From Granulosicoccus sp. (GTDB lineage: Bacteria > Pseudomonadota > Gammaproteobacteria > Granulosicoccales > Granulosicoccaceae): a stretch of 38,235 bases of DNA. The stretch covers positions 1 through 38,235 of the forward strand of contig JALZUD010000036.1 in the NCBI GenBank assembly GCA_023301725.1, read 5' to 3'. The notes beneath the pieces are model-generated. The model had not been told where the DNA came from. It saw only the letters and a list, made by a program, of their open reading frames with translations, and did no database searches. Of the stretch, positions 1 to 7,624 are shown piece by piece. Each line of letters begins with the position of its first letter. The first letter of the stretch is position 1. The position numbers and the translations under genes were made by a program.

Positions 1-17
1 TGCTTCAGGCATGTTAG

Positions 18-32
18 AGCGCTGCCAGCGCT
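18..32. other. Short GC-rich hairpin downstream of the YeeE-type genes
   Basis: AGCGCT, a GCC loop, then AGCGCT again forms a perfect 6 bp stem. It lies about 33 nt beyond the stop codon of the minus-strand gene ending at 65. There is no T-run on the minus-strand side, so it is not a canonical intrinsic terminator. It may protect the 3' end of the mRNA. Nothing else is recognisable in bases 1-64. Confidence 0.3.
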
Positions 33-64
33 TATTTGATTGCGCAGACAGCAGAGCAGGGTTA

Positions 65-490
65 TTAAAACTGAAGCTTTGAATTTAGCCATCGTGTGCG
101 TGCTACATACATTCCAGCGAGCATTGCGATGAAAAATAGTAATACGGTTTTTGGGGAGCTAGATACAGCGGCGAATGCCGGTCCTGGGCAAAGACCAACA
201 AGGCCCCAGCCAATTCCAAAAAGAGCGGGACCTGCAAATAATTTGAAATCTATATCGGTGCGCGTTGGCTTTATGAATTTCGCTGCGAAAAGTGGTTTTT
301 CTTGCTTGTTGAGTAGTCGATAACCTAAAGATGTGACTGCTACAGCTCCACCCATTACAAACGCTAATGAGGCGTCCCAGGCGCCAAATATATTCAGAAA
401 CCCCAACACCTTTTCTGGATTTATCATGCCCGAGACGATCAACCCGGAACTGAAGAGAAGTCCGATACAAAATGTGCTTACCAGTTGCAT
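65..490 (-). CDS. YeeE/YedE-type membrane protein, C-terminal half (DUF6691-like)
   Basis: This is a small integral membrane protein of about 141 residues with four hydrophobic segments. Near its C-terminus is the motif GLCPGPAFA, the conserved Cys-Pro-Gly-Pro signature of the DUF6691/YeeE second half. In the family, such half-size proteins pair with the preceding gene to make one YeeE/TsuA-like permease for thiosulfate or related sulfur compounds. The start chosen is ATG at 490, preceded by GGGAG at normal spacing. A longer reading frame extends upstream into the previous gene, but its extra 25 residues do not resemble the family. It follows the partner gene by only 4 nt, so the two are almost certainly co-transcribed. 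The substrate is inferred from the family, not shown here. Confidence 0.85.
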   Translation of the reverse strand: MQLVSTFCIGLLFSSGLIVSGMINPEKVLGFLNIFGAWDASLAFVMGGAVAVTSLGYRLLNKQEKPLFAAKFIKPTRTDIDFKLFAGPALFGIGWGLVGLCPGPAFAAVSSSPKTVLLFFIAMLAGMYVARTRWLNSKLQF

Positions 491-494
491 AAGC

Positions 495-914
495 TCAGGC
501 TCCCAGAATGTGCTGAGTGATGAAGACGGTAGCGAATGCAAAAAACATAAACACGCCTGTGGCAATGATTGAACGGGTAGACAATCTGGAAAGACCGCAC
601 ACTCCGTGGCCCGAGGTACACCCGTTGCCGATGACTGTGCCTAAACCGACGAACAAGCCGCCTACGATTAACAAAGCATTACTGCTGGTTATTACAATTT
701 CTGAGCGTGAATCGGTAACTAGCGTCAATAGCAGCGGGGCGGCAAAGATGCCCGCTATAAAAACCAATCGCCATTGCCAATCAGCAGACAAAGGTGGCAT
801 CAACCTACTTGCAATCCCACTTATGCCTAAAATGCTCCCGTTGGTTGCCATTAAGAGAACGGCTGCCAGTCCAATCATTGCGCCGCCCAGCAGGGCCATT
901 ATGAAATCATGCAT
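495..914 (-). CDS. YeeE/YedE-type membrane protein, N-terminal half
   Basis: This 139-residue membrane protein has about four transmembrane segments and the motif [15 protein letters not shown] around residues 97-111. This Cys-containing loop is typical of YeeE/YedE (TsuA-like) sulfur transporters, where cysteines relay thiosulfate-type substrates. The matching C-terminal half is the next gene, 4 nt downstream. Together they equal one full-length transporter split in two. ATG at 914 has an upstream GGAAGGT ribosome-binding site. Relatives often sit near persulfide-handling genes and an ArsR-type regulator; none is visible here, though the left edge of the window cuts the context. The family call is secure and the exact substrate is not. 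Confidence 0.88.
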   Translation of the reverse strand: MHDFIMALLGGAMIGLAAVLLMATNGSILGISGIASRLMPPLSADWQWRLVFIAGIFAAPLLLTLVTDSRSEIVITSSNALLIVGGLFVGLGTVIGNGCTSGHGVCGLSRLSTRSIIATGVFMFFAFATVFITQHILGA

Positions 915-1005
915 GTGCTACCTTCCATTCTTTAATTTTCAATAGATGACGTTGGGATCGTTCTTCTCATTGCATCTACCCACGTCCAAGAAGCCAACAA
1001 TGCGG

Positions 1006-1022
1006 AAAACTATGGGTTTGCG
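1006..1022. repeat. Dispersed repeat copy (AAAACTATGGGTTTGCG)
   Basis: This 17-base word recurs with one mismatch at 27112-27128, and AATGACGT follows closely in both places (1033-1040 and 27134-27141). It lies in the 163-base gap between the YeeE pair and the SDR gene (915-1077), which holds no gene. The surrounding GTGGGAATGACG resembles degenerate REP-like intergenic repeats of proteobacteria. Confidence 0.5.
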
Positions 1023-1077
1023 CATTCGTGGGAATGACGTTTCCTACTATTTTCGCTGAAGTTATGAGCCATTCGAC

Positions 1078-1839
1078 TCATAAACGAAGGCCGCCATCTA
1101 CCTCCACGACACGCGCAGTGAAATATTCATTTTCGAAAATATATAGAGCGGTGTGTGCAATTTCATGAGGTTCTGCAAGACGCTTGAGTGGGATGCCGGC
1201 CTTAGCCTTTTCCAGAATGGCAGAGCTCATATCAGCAACCATTGGGGTGTTGGCAAATCCGGGCGCTATCGCGCCAACACGGATACCGTAGCGTGCAAGC
1301 TCTTTGCCCCAAGTGACGGTCATGGCGGCTACGCCTGCTTTTGCTGCGCTGTAATTGGTTTGCCCGATGTTGCCAGCTCGCGAAATGCTGCTGATATTAA
1401 TGATGACTCCGGGGGTACCGAACTCAATCATTTTCGCAGCGGCTTCTCGACCGCAAAGAAACACGCCTGTCAGATCAACATCAATCACAGACTGCCAGTC
1501 ACTGAGTGCCATCTTTTTGATGACTTCTCCATCTTTCGCTTTGACCAGTAAGCCATCACGGGTAATGCCTGCATTATTGATGGTCCCATCCAGCCTGCCA
1601 AAATCTGCAGCCACATCGTTAAACAGCTGCTCCACAGCCGATTCGTCTGCCACATTGGCGCAATAGGTTCGTGCACTGCCTCCGATCTCTTGGCATAGCT
1701 TTGCCGCTTCGTGAAGGCGCGTTTCATCAATATCCACCAGCGCCAGCTTTGCACCCTTGGCCGCAAATGCTTGAGACAGGCTTAGGCCAAGTCCACTACT
1801 GGCACCGGTTACGACGATGACTTTATCTTTGATGTTCAT
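1078..1839 (-). CDS. Short-chain dehydrogenase/reductase (FabG-like)
   Basis: This is an NAD(P)-dependent oxidoreductase of 253 residues, the usual length for classical SDRs. Visible motifs are TGASSGLG (residues 11-18, cofactor loop), NNAG (88-91) and the catalytic set S150, Y163 and K167 (YSAAK). IAPGFANTPM follows, and the C-terminus is VDGGLRL. The position normally occupied by the structural Asn of the catalytic tetrad appears to be Asp (VDLTGVF, about residue 122), a variant seen in some FabG-like subfamilies. A short insertion (KAKDGEVIKKM) follows the NNAG segment. It lies 78 nt downstream of the binding-protein gene on the same strand and may be the last gene of that operon. The substrate could be a 3-oxoacyl thioester or another secondary alcohol and cannot be decided from sequence. 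Confidence 0.85.
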   Translation of the reverse strand: MNIKDKVIVVTGASSGLGLSLSQAFAAKGAKLALVDIDETRLHEAAKLCQEIGGSARTYCANVADESAVEQLFNDVAADFGRLDGTINNAGITRDGLLVKAKDGEVIKKMALSDWQSVIDVDLTGVFLCGREAAAKMIEFGTPGVIINISSISRAGNIGQTNYSAAKAGVAAMTVTWGKELARYGIRVGAIAPGFANTPMVADMSSAILEKAKAGIPLKRLAEPHEIAHTALYIFENEYFTARVVEVDGGLRL

Positions 1840-1917
1840 TGGTGTTTTTCACAATTACTGTTTGTTATTTTCAGCGCGGTAGCGAAAACAGAAGCAGTTA
1901 GTACGGGTGTAACGAGC

Positions 1918-2943
1918 CTAGCGCACAGGCGGCGCGTAAATTAACCCACCCTCCGTCCACAAGGCATTGATGCCGCGTGATAAACCAATGGGCGTATTTT
2001 CTCCAACATGCTTATCGTACACTTCGCCGTAGTTGCCTACCTGGCGAATAATGCGTGAGCACCATTGCTCGTTCATACCAAGCTGTTGGCCGGCTAAACC
2101 CTCTTGGCCCAAGAGGCGCCTAATTGATGGGGTACTGCCCACGTTAGGATTATCTACATTGGTGCTGGACACGCCAAGCTCTTCGGCGTTTATCATGCAG
2201 TTCAGTGTCCAACGAACTACATTTCCCCATTCGCTATCGTTAGGGGGAACCATAGGCCCCAGGGGCTCCTTGGAAATAACCTCTGGCAAGATAACATGTG
2301 AATTAGGCACATTCATTGCGCTGCGCTGTGCCGCCAGTCCAGAGCGGTCGGTGGTAATTGCCTGGCAGTCACCATCGATGTAACCAGCTAGAGATGCAGC
2401 TTCATTTTCAAAAAATATGGGAACGTAACGAAGATCACTGACCGTAAAAAAATCTGCGACGTTCAATTCCGAGGTGGTGCCGCGACCTACGCATATGGGG
2501 CGATTGTCCAGCTCAAGTGCGCTGCGAATGCCAGATTGCTTGTTAACCATGAATCCTTGGCCATCATAAAAACTGGTACCAACGAATTCTCCGAACAAGG
2601 TGTTCCTCTCTAGGGTCCATGTTGTGTTGCGAGACAACACGTCGATGCGCCCTTGCTGTAAGGCTGGAAAACGCTCCACACTCGACAGTGGCAGCATCTC
2701 GACCGCTTCGCTGTCATTGAATAATGCGCTAGCGACTGCACGGCAAATATCAATGTCAAACCCAGAGTATTCTCCCAAGCTGTTAGCTTTAGCAAAGCCT
2801 GCCAAGCCGGTATTGACGCCGCAGCGAACAGCGCCTCGTTCACGCACGTCGTCAAGTGTTGCCGCCGCCGCAGTGCCTGAGTACAGGGCAACGCAGGTAA
2901 GGGCAGCTGCGCTGACTATCTGTAGTTGTTTTATTGGCTTCAT
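1918..2943 (-). CDS. Amino-acid ABC transporter-type periplasmic binding protein (AapJ/BztA-like), without permease genes
   Basis: This 341-residue protein has a signal peptide (cleavage likely after GTAAA, residues 24-28) and a family 3 solute-binding fold. Typical elements are AVRCGVNTGLAGF, YSGFDIDICRAVASA, the Arg-containing SRNTTWTLERN segment, and AITTDRSGLAA, whose Asp normally contacts the ligand amino group. The size and the C-terminal Cys pattern (LNCMINAEE, EQWCSRIIR) match AapJ/BztA general L-amino-acid binding proteins. Its ATG overlaps the stop of the upstream lipoprotein gene as ATGA, so translation is probably coupled. No AapQMP-type permease or ATPase lies on either side, which is unusual. 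It may serve a transporter encoded elsewhere or act as a ligand sensor with the two lipoproteins. The fold is certain and the role is inferred. Confidence 0.85.
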   Translation of the reverse strand: MKPIKQLQIVSAAALTCVALYSGTAAAATLDDVRERGAVRCGVNTGLAGFAKANSLGEYSGFDIDICRAVASALFNDSEAVEMLPLSSVERFPALQQGRIDVLSRNTTWTLERNTLFGEFVGTSFYDGQGFMVNKQSGIRSALELDNRPICVGRGTTSELNVADFFTVSDLRYVPIFFENEAASLAGYIDGDCQAITTDRSGLAAQRSAMNVPNSHVILPEVISKEPLGPMVPPNDSEWGNVVRWTLNCMINAEELGVSSTNVDNPNVGSTPSIRRLLGQEGLAGQQLGMNEQWCSRIIRQVGNYGEVYDKHVGENTPIGLSRGINALWTEGGLIYAPPVR

Positions 2944-4079
2944 GAGGCAGAAGGTCTGTAGTGAATCAGTTCCACGGGTTCTGGTGAGTCGTCAGAGGCG
3001 TGGCGATAGCTAGCACGTGAACAAGGAGCAATGAATGTGGATTGTTGTGGCACTCCATAGCCAAGGAGTTCTTGCTCAACACGAATCGCTCGGTTCAAGG
3101 CGGCTGTGTTCTTACCATCTGCATCCAGACAGGCTTTTATGAGCAGTAAGTCGTTGTCGCCAAATTCTCTAACCAATAGACGCACCGCTAGTTTGTTTGC
3201 ATCACCCATTATTTGCGTAGTGCTGTCGTCAAAGATAAGCACAGTTCGTCGGTGTTTGTTATACCGATCTAAATTTGGAGCCTCTTTGTTGGCCTGAATT
3301 TCAAAAAATCTCTGACGTGCGTTTTCAAACACCTCGTTTTGTGGCGTGCGTCTGTCGAGGGGGACTTCATCGTATGTTCGTACGTCCACTGTTCGCACAG
3401 CAAGGTTCGGGTCTGGTTCACCTGACAACTGCACGCCGCTAATAAAAGAATCGTTGGCTCCGCCTTGCTCGGCGAAAATAGCATCGGCCAACTCAATGTC
3501 AGCGATTGATACTTCTCCATCGATGTTCATCAACGATGAAGGGTAGATGCGATCGCCTTGCAGACTGTATTCGCGCTGCAATGTGATCTTGCCAGCGGAG
3601 AGTTCATAGTCGGTTACAAACCCCGCTTCAGTTTCGGACAATCGCTTGCTGTAAGAGACATAGTTCTGGCCTTGATCAGCAGATACGCGTTGTAAGCCAA
3701 AACCGGCATCCTCTAAGGCACGCACTATGGCATTACCGTAGGCAGTTTTGGGATCATTTATTTGCAGTGTAATTGTGCCGGAACGCATGCTGGGTATCTG
3801 CACAAGCGTTGATACCATGTTGGTAGCGATAAGTTGTAACTGAGCACGCTCTGTGGCACTAATTGCGCTGAGCACTTCGGTGTCGCCGCCTAGCCTTGGG
3901 GTAACAGATTCAACGCTTACACCCGAAACAACAGAGGGGGTAGGCGGTGCCGTTGGCTGTGTGACTGCGCAGGCCCCTAGTAGTGATACCAGCACTGCTA
4001 GTGAACATGTCGCAGCTTGGCGTTGGAGGGGCGATCGGATTGAGCTGAGACGTGACAATGAATCGACTGCAAACATCAT
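2940..4079 (-). CDS. Putative lipoprotein, paralogue of the upstream gene, degenerate OmpA-like C-terminus
   Basis: This protein of about 379 residues has a positively charged N-terminus, a hydrophobic stretch and a lipobox, LLGAC, before CAVTQPT. ATG at 4079 is chosen because GGAGG sits 8 nt upstream and the codon overlaps the preceding stop as ATGA. The in-frame ATG at 4094 would place the GGAGG inside the gene. The middle region (ALEDAGFGLQRVSADQG) matches the neighbour (FANLGYGIQQVNADQG). The C-terminal region carries LLLIKAC, then NRAIRVEQELLGYGV, then FIAPC. This resembles the RAxxV helix of OmpA-like peptidoglycan-binding domains but lacks the canonical TD motif. Two cysteines in equivalent places in both paralogues suggest a disulfide. 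No specific function can be named. It is probably anchored in the outer membrane, facing the periplasm. Confidence 0.75.
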   Translation of the reverse strand: MMFAVDSLSRLSSIRSPLQRQAATCSLAVLVSLLGACAVTQPTAPPTPSVVSGVSVESVTPRLGGDTEVLSAISATERAQLQLIATNMVSTLVQIPSMRSGTITLQINDPKTAYGNAIVRALEDAGFGLQRVSADQGQNYVSYSKRLSETEAGFVTDYELSAGKITLQREYSLQGDRIYPSSLMNIDGEVSIADIELADAIFAEQGGANDSFISGVQLSGEPDPNLAVRTVDVRTYDEVPLDRRTPQNEVFENARQRFFEIQANKEAPNLDRYNKHRRTVLIFDDSTTQIMGDANKLAVRLLVREFGDNDLLLIKACLDADGKNTAALNRAIRVEQELLGYGVPQQSTFIAPCSRASYRHASDDSPEPVELIHYRPSAS

Positions 4080-5176
4080 GTGTTTTGCCTCCATATTTCA
4101 AGCATGACACCACGATTCGGAAGTTCGGTTGCACCTGCTTCAGGAGCCCAACAGCCTTCGTCGAGTATTCGCTCGCGAGCAACACCTTGAGCCAAGAGTG
4201 CTTCGGTGACTCGTTGCGCCCGGCCGAGTGCGAGACCTTCGTTACCTATAGTGAGTGAGGTTGGCCCAGTGCTGCAGCCGATGATGTTGATCAGGTCAGT
4301 ATTTCGTATTTTTTGAAGAACGACTTGCTCAAGAAGTAATTTATTGGGTTTTCCGAGTACCAGTGAGTCGTTACCAAAAACGATGAATTGTTGTGAAATG
4401 CGCTCGCGTCCTTGTAACAAGGCGATAAAATTCGACTCTCGTGTGTGAAATATATTATTGGTTTCAACGCGATTTTGATTGAGTCCAGTGAAGCTTGGTG
4501 CATTAGAATTCCCGCCCGTGCTGTTGGAGGCCACCTGGGTAACAAGATCGTTAGTGATTAACGAAATTAAAGGGGGCGCTTGCTCATCAAGGTTTAGCGA
4601 AGCAACGTAAATCACTTTTGAAAAATTGCCGTCGATAGCCTGGAAACTTTCCGTTGTGGTGTCAGCCACCTCTACAGGCATCCGTGTGCCAGAAAGTCTG
4701 ACCGCACTAGCAGGAGAGATTGAATTTTTGCCGGAGGTTTTGTAGTCACGACTTATCTTTGCACCACCTATGGAGGCATTGAGTTGCAGTACAGGTTCGT
4801 TGTCGCTGTTTTGTTGTTTTTCAAGGGTGTACTTGAAATGGTGTGAACCCTGATCAGCATTTACCTGCTGTATGCCGTAGCCCAAATTGGCAAAAGAGCG
4901 TGCAAAATGACGCTGCAATTGATCATTCTGATTTGAAGTGAATTGCAAGGTTGTGCTGAAGGCTGGAAAGATTTGTTCAGTGATTTGCACGATGTCCGAG
5001 ACAATAGCCTTATTCACAGCTGAAACGTCAGAGACAGGGTTCTGACTTACAGGCTCATCTGTCTCGCTAGTCAAAGACGCGAAATTAGTGGTGCCGCAAG
5101 CGCTTAGAAATAGGGCGGCAAGGCCTAAAGTGAAGACTAACCAGTGCCGAGATTTGTCAGGTGATAGTAATAGCAT
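4076..5176 (-). CDS. Putative lipoprotein with degenerate OmpA-like C-terminal domain, first gene of a coupled operon
   Basis: This protein of about 366 residues begins with a lipoprotein signal ending LFLSAC. ATG at 5176 puts the lipobox Cys at residue 27, a normal length; an in-frame TTG at 5203 is the alternative, and neither has a strong ribosome-binding site. A Ser/Thr-rich linker follows. Then comes a central domain shared with the downstream paralogue (GYGIQQVNADQG; ISRDYKTSGKNSIS). The C-terminal OmpA-like segment contains LINIIGC, LALGRAQRVTEALLAQGV and ERILDEGCW. The RAxxV helix is kept, but the Asp of the usual TD motif is missing. The two cysteines match those of the paralogue. 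The stop overlaps the next start (ATGA). Function is unknown; the operon suggests a periplasmic partner for the binding protein at 1918-2943. Confidence 0.75.
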   Translation of the reverse strand: MLLLSPDKSRHWLVFTLGLAALFLSACGTTNFASLTSETDEPVSQNPVSDVSAVNKAIVSDIVQITEQIFPAFSTTLQFTSNQNDQLQRHFARSFANLGYGIQQVNADQGSHHFKYTLEKQQNSDNEPVLQLNASIGGAKISRDYKTSGKNSISPASAVRLSGTRMPVEVADTTTESFQAIDGNFSKVIYVASLNLDEQAPPLISLITNDLVTQVASNSTGGNSNAPSFTGLNQNRVETNNIFHTRESNFIALLQGRERISQQFIVFGNDSLVLGKPNKLLLEQVVLQKIRNTDLINIIGCSTGPTSLTIGNEGLALGRAQRVTEALLAQGVARERILDEGCWAPEAGATELPNRGVMLEIWRQNT

Positions 5177-5609
5177 ATGAAAATTCCGAGAAAACGAAGT
5201 CAAGTCAGTATTACTGACGCAGGTGCAGTGTACTAGGCAATTGGGTCTGTTTGCAGGTGCTTTGCAACAACGTGAGCTGGTTAACGAATGAGCTCATCCA
5301 CACGTGACTAAATCCACTGAATGGTATCCCGTGTCGACAGTGCAGTGATAGTAATTCGCAGCGAGCGCTTGCGCCTGCTTTTGGTGGTGCCATGCAGGCT
5401 TCGGGTAAGCTGGTCCTGTGGTGGTCGTTTTGCGCTTTGTCGGTGTCTTTGCGCGTCATACATTTGACGAAAATGTCAGACTGATTGTGTATCTGTGGAA
5501 AAACCGCCCAAACGTGGTGTGGTTCCTACGCTAAATCGCCAAGCTTGATGTAACCGTTATATACTATAGCTATAGAATCAGATTGGGTTGACACCCTGGA
5601 GATGCCATT
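5177..5609. other. Divergent intergenic region of about 430 nt
   Basis: This gap separates the minus-strand lipoprotein operon from the plus-strand thioredoxin-like gene and should hold both promoters. A perfect 12-base palindrome, CTATAGCTATAG, lies at 5564-5575, within the AT-rich stretch 5556-5577 that probably carries the -10 region of the plus-strand gene. No -35/-10 pair with good spacing could be assigned. A possible 82-codon minus-strand frame at 5211-5459 is not convincing as a protein. Confidence 0.4.
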
Positions 5610-6113
5610 TTGTCAGTCAAGCGTTTGCGAAGTTTTTTGATCACCACTGGTTTATTGCTGGCCACATTGTTGTGTTCGGTGTCAGCTCAGGCCTTCATCC
5701 TTGAAGAAACAACTGGTGAGCGTACCAATCTACTCGATCACGTGGGCGATGGGCGCTGGACGGTTGTTTTGATCTCTCGGCTCGATTGTGTCAGCTGTGA
5801 AGAGCAAAAACCTGGTTTGCATGCGTTCCACGAAAAGTATAACGACCATTTAGCTCGTGTCGTGGTGGTTTCTCAAGATGGACTCGAAAACAGACCAGAG
5901 ATAGTTGAGAGCATAGAAAAACAAGGACACAGCTACAAAAGCCTGATCGGACTCACTGATGTATTTCACGGGCAGTTCCTCAAGTTCACAGGTAACAAAT
6001 TTCGCGCATCACCCACTTTTCTTATCTTTGACTCTTCGGGTAATTATTACACCTCGACGTTCGGCATTTTGAATTTAGAAGAGCTTGCGCAGTTTATGGC
6101 TTCAAATGGTTGA
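5610..6113 (+). CDS. Secreted thioredoxin-like protein with CVSC motif
   Basis: This 167-residue protein has a signal peptide (residues 1-28, ending SVSAQA). A thioredoxin-like domain follows: strand VVLISRLDC, the redox motif C60-V-S-C63, and the cis-proline segment RASPTFLIFD near residues 131-140. This is the layout of periplasmic TlpA/ResA-like or AhpC-TSA-like thiol oxidoreductases, although the CxxC interior (VS) differs from common CPYC or CEPC forms. The start is a TTG at 5610, supported by GGAG 8 nt upstream and the absence of any other in-frame start before the signal peptide. It stands alone, converging on the xylulokinase gene 12 nt away. The target protein is unknown. A general periplasmic disulfide role is the safest reading. 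Confidence 0.78.
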   Translation: MSVKRLRSFLITTGLLLATLLCSVSAQAFILEETTGERTNLLDHVGDGRWTVVLISRLDCVSCEEQKPGLHAFHEKYNDHLARVVVVSQDGLENRPEIVESIEKQGHSYKSLIGLTDVFHGQFLKFTGNKFRASPTFLIFDSSGNYYTSTFGILNLEELAQFMASNG

Positions 6114-6125
6114 CACTGGATGCCA

Positions 6126-7574
6126 TCAGGCCATCAGGGGCTTAACAGCTTCATAGGTCGATCGGTACAAAGCATGTTGGTCATCAAACTCTGACGCTTG
6201 AGTTGTCGGCTCAACACAATGAGACATTGGCGGCGGCAAGCAAACCTCCAACGGGTCGCTACCGTTTGCCGCGATCATCCCCAGGCGAGCCGCTCCTAAG
6301 CTAGCACCGTAGTCGCCATCCTGAGCCACGTCTAAGGGGATGTGTAAAACGCTGGCAAGTAAATTTAACCAATACACAGATTGGGCTCCGCCGCCAATGG
6401 CTGTAGCTCTAGCTATCGTGGTACCAGCTTCGCTTAGCGCTAACTGATTGTCGCGAAACGCAAACGCTACCCCTTGTAATACGGCTCGGGTCATTTCAAG
6501 CGCATCACTGGTATGTTTTAGGCCGATAAAAACACCGCGAGCATTGGCATCATTGATGGGGGTTCGTTCACCGCCCAGATACGGCAGAAAAATCACATCT
6601 GTGGGCTCACTGGCGATGTTCGCCACTGCCGATGTCAAAGCTTCAGGACTCTGGCCGGTGAGGTTAGACAGCCAGTTCAACGCATCGGTAGCGGCTAGAA
6701 TCACGCCCATCTGATGCCAGGTGTGGGGCAGGGCATGACAGAAGGTGTGTACTGCGCTAGCTGCATTGGGTTGGTAACTTGCGTTAGCAGCAAACAACAC
6801 ACCGGATGTACCTAACGATAAAAAAGCACTGCCAGGCTCAACTGTTCCCATACCGCAAGCGCTAGCCGCATTGTCACCGGCTCCACCGGCAACAACGACG
6901 GTAGACGTCATTTTGTAGCGGACGCAGAGCTCCTTACGCAACGTGCCAGATACTGCCGTGCCTTCAACCAATGATGGCATCTGTTCCAGTTGCATGCCTG
7001 TTGCCTGCAGGAGTTCAGCTGACCAGCAGCGTTGTTTTACATCGAGCCAGCCGGTACCCGCAGCATCTGACATCTCACCAACATGTTCGCCAGTGAGCCA
7101 AAGTCGCAGGTAGTCTTTGGGCAATAACACCTTGGCGATACGGTCGAATACGGCAGGTTCGTTGTCTGCTACCCACGCAACTTTTGGAGCGGTGAAGCCA
7201 GGAAATAAAATATTGCCAGCCAGCTGCCGAGATTGTTCGGTATCAAGCGCATGTGCCTGTTTGTGACTGCGGGTGTCGTTCCACAACATACACGGTCTTA
7301 CGATCTGGTCTGAGCTGTCGAGCATGGTTGCGCCGTGCATATGCCCGGACAGGCCAATGCCACGAACCGCTGACATGGCACTAGGGTGTGACGCTGCCAA
7401 TGCGTCCAGAGTTTGTTCGACGGCTTTAATCCAGCCGTGTGGATCTTGTTCAGACCAGCCGTCGAAAGGTCGCTCAACTGTCAGCGAGGCCGTGTGGCTG
7501 CCTAGAATAGTTTGTTCATCGTTCATCAGAACGCTTTTGGCGCTGGAGGTGCCTAGATCAATTCCAAGGTACAT
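6126..7574 (-). CDS. xylB: Xylulokinase (FGGY family)
   Basis: The enzyme phosphorylates D-xylulose to xylulose 5-phosphate with ATP, feeding the pentose phosphate pathway. The start MYLGIDLGTSSAKS puts the N-terminal Asp at residue 6, as in E. coli XylB. Sugar-contact residues MHG lie near residues 79-81, and the catalytic-base Asp is in GGAGDNAASACGMG (about D234). Length (482) matches the family. An ATG six codons upstream (7592) also has a GGGAG site, but that site lies within a repeat-like hairpin, so ATG at 7574 is preferred. It is the last gene of a minus-strand run with the ROK regulator, di-heme cytochrome and FG-GAP protein, and diverges from xylFHG. Related FGGY kinases act on other pentuloses; the adjacent xylose-type transporter favours xylulose. 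Confidence 0.9.
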   Translation of the reverse strand: MYLGIDLGTSSAKSVLMNDEQTILGSHTASLTVERPFDGWSEQDPHGWIKAVEQTLDALAASHPSAMSAVRGIGLSGHMHGATMLDSSDQIVRPCMLWNDTRSHKQAHALDTEQSRQLAGNILFPGFTAPKVAWVADNEPAVFDRIAKVLLPKDYLRLWLTGEHVGEMSDAAGTGWLDVKQRCWSAELLQATGMQLEQMPSLVEGTAVSGTLRKELCVRYKMTSTVVVAGGAGDNAASACGMGTVEPGSAFLSLGTSGVLFAANASYQPNAASAVHTFCHALPHTWHQMGVILAATDALNWLSNLTGQSPEALTSAVANIASEPTDVIFLPYLGGERTPINDANARGVFIGLKHTSDALEMTRAVLQGVAFAFRDNQLALSEAGTTIARATAIGGGAQSVYWLNLLASVLHIPLDVAQDGDYGASLGAARLGMIAANGSDPLEVCLPPPMSHCVEPTTQASEFDDQHALYRSTYEAVKPLMA

Positions 7575-7599
7575 AGTGGCTCTTATCAACATTCGTCGC

Positions 7600-7615
7600 T
7601 CCCGCGAAGGCGGGA
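7600..7615. repeat. REP-like hairpin between the UnbV protein and xylB
   Basis: TCCCGC, a GAAG loop, then GCGGGA gives a perfect 6 bp stem. The wording (CCCGCGAAGGCGGGAATC) is that of a common class of proteobacterial intergenic repeats. It sits in the 50 nt between the minus-strand genes ending at 7625 and starting at 7574. It could act as an mRNA-processing or partial attenuation site between them. Confidence 0.55.
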
Positions 7616-7624
7616 ATCTTTAGT

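Noticed and set aside
517..945. 142-codon plus-strand frame antisense to the YeeE gene
   Set aside because: The minus strand encodes the conserved YeeE Cys motif and membrane helices. The antisense frame has no such features.
5211..5459. 82-codon minus-strand open frame in the lipoprotein/thioredoxin gap
   Set aside because: The composition is unlike a folded protein, no ribosome-binding site was found, and it covers the region expected to hold promoters.
5564..5575. Operator at the CTATAGCTATAG palindrome
   Set aside because: It is short and AT-rich, and could be part of a -10 region. There is no regulator gene nearby and no second copy.
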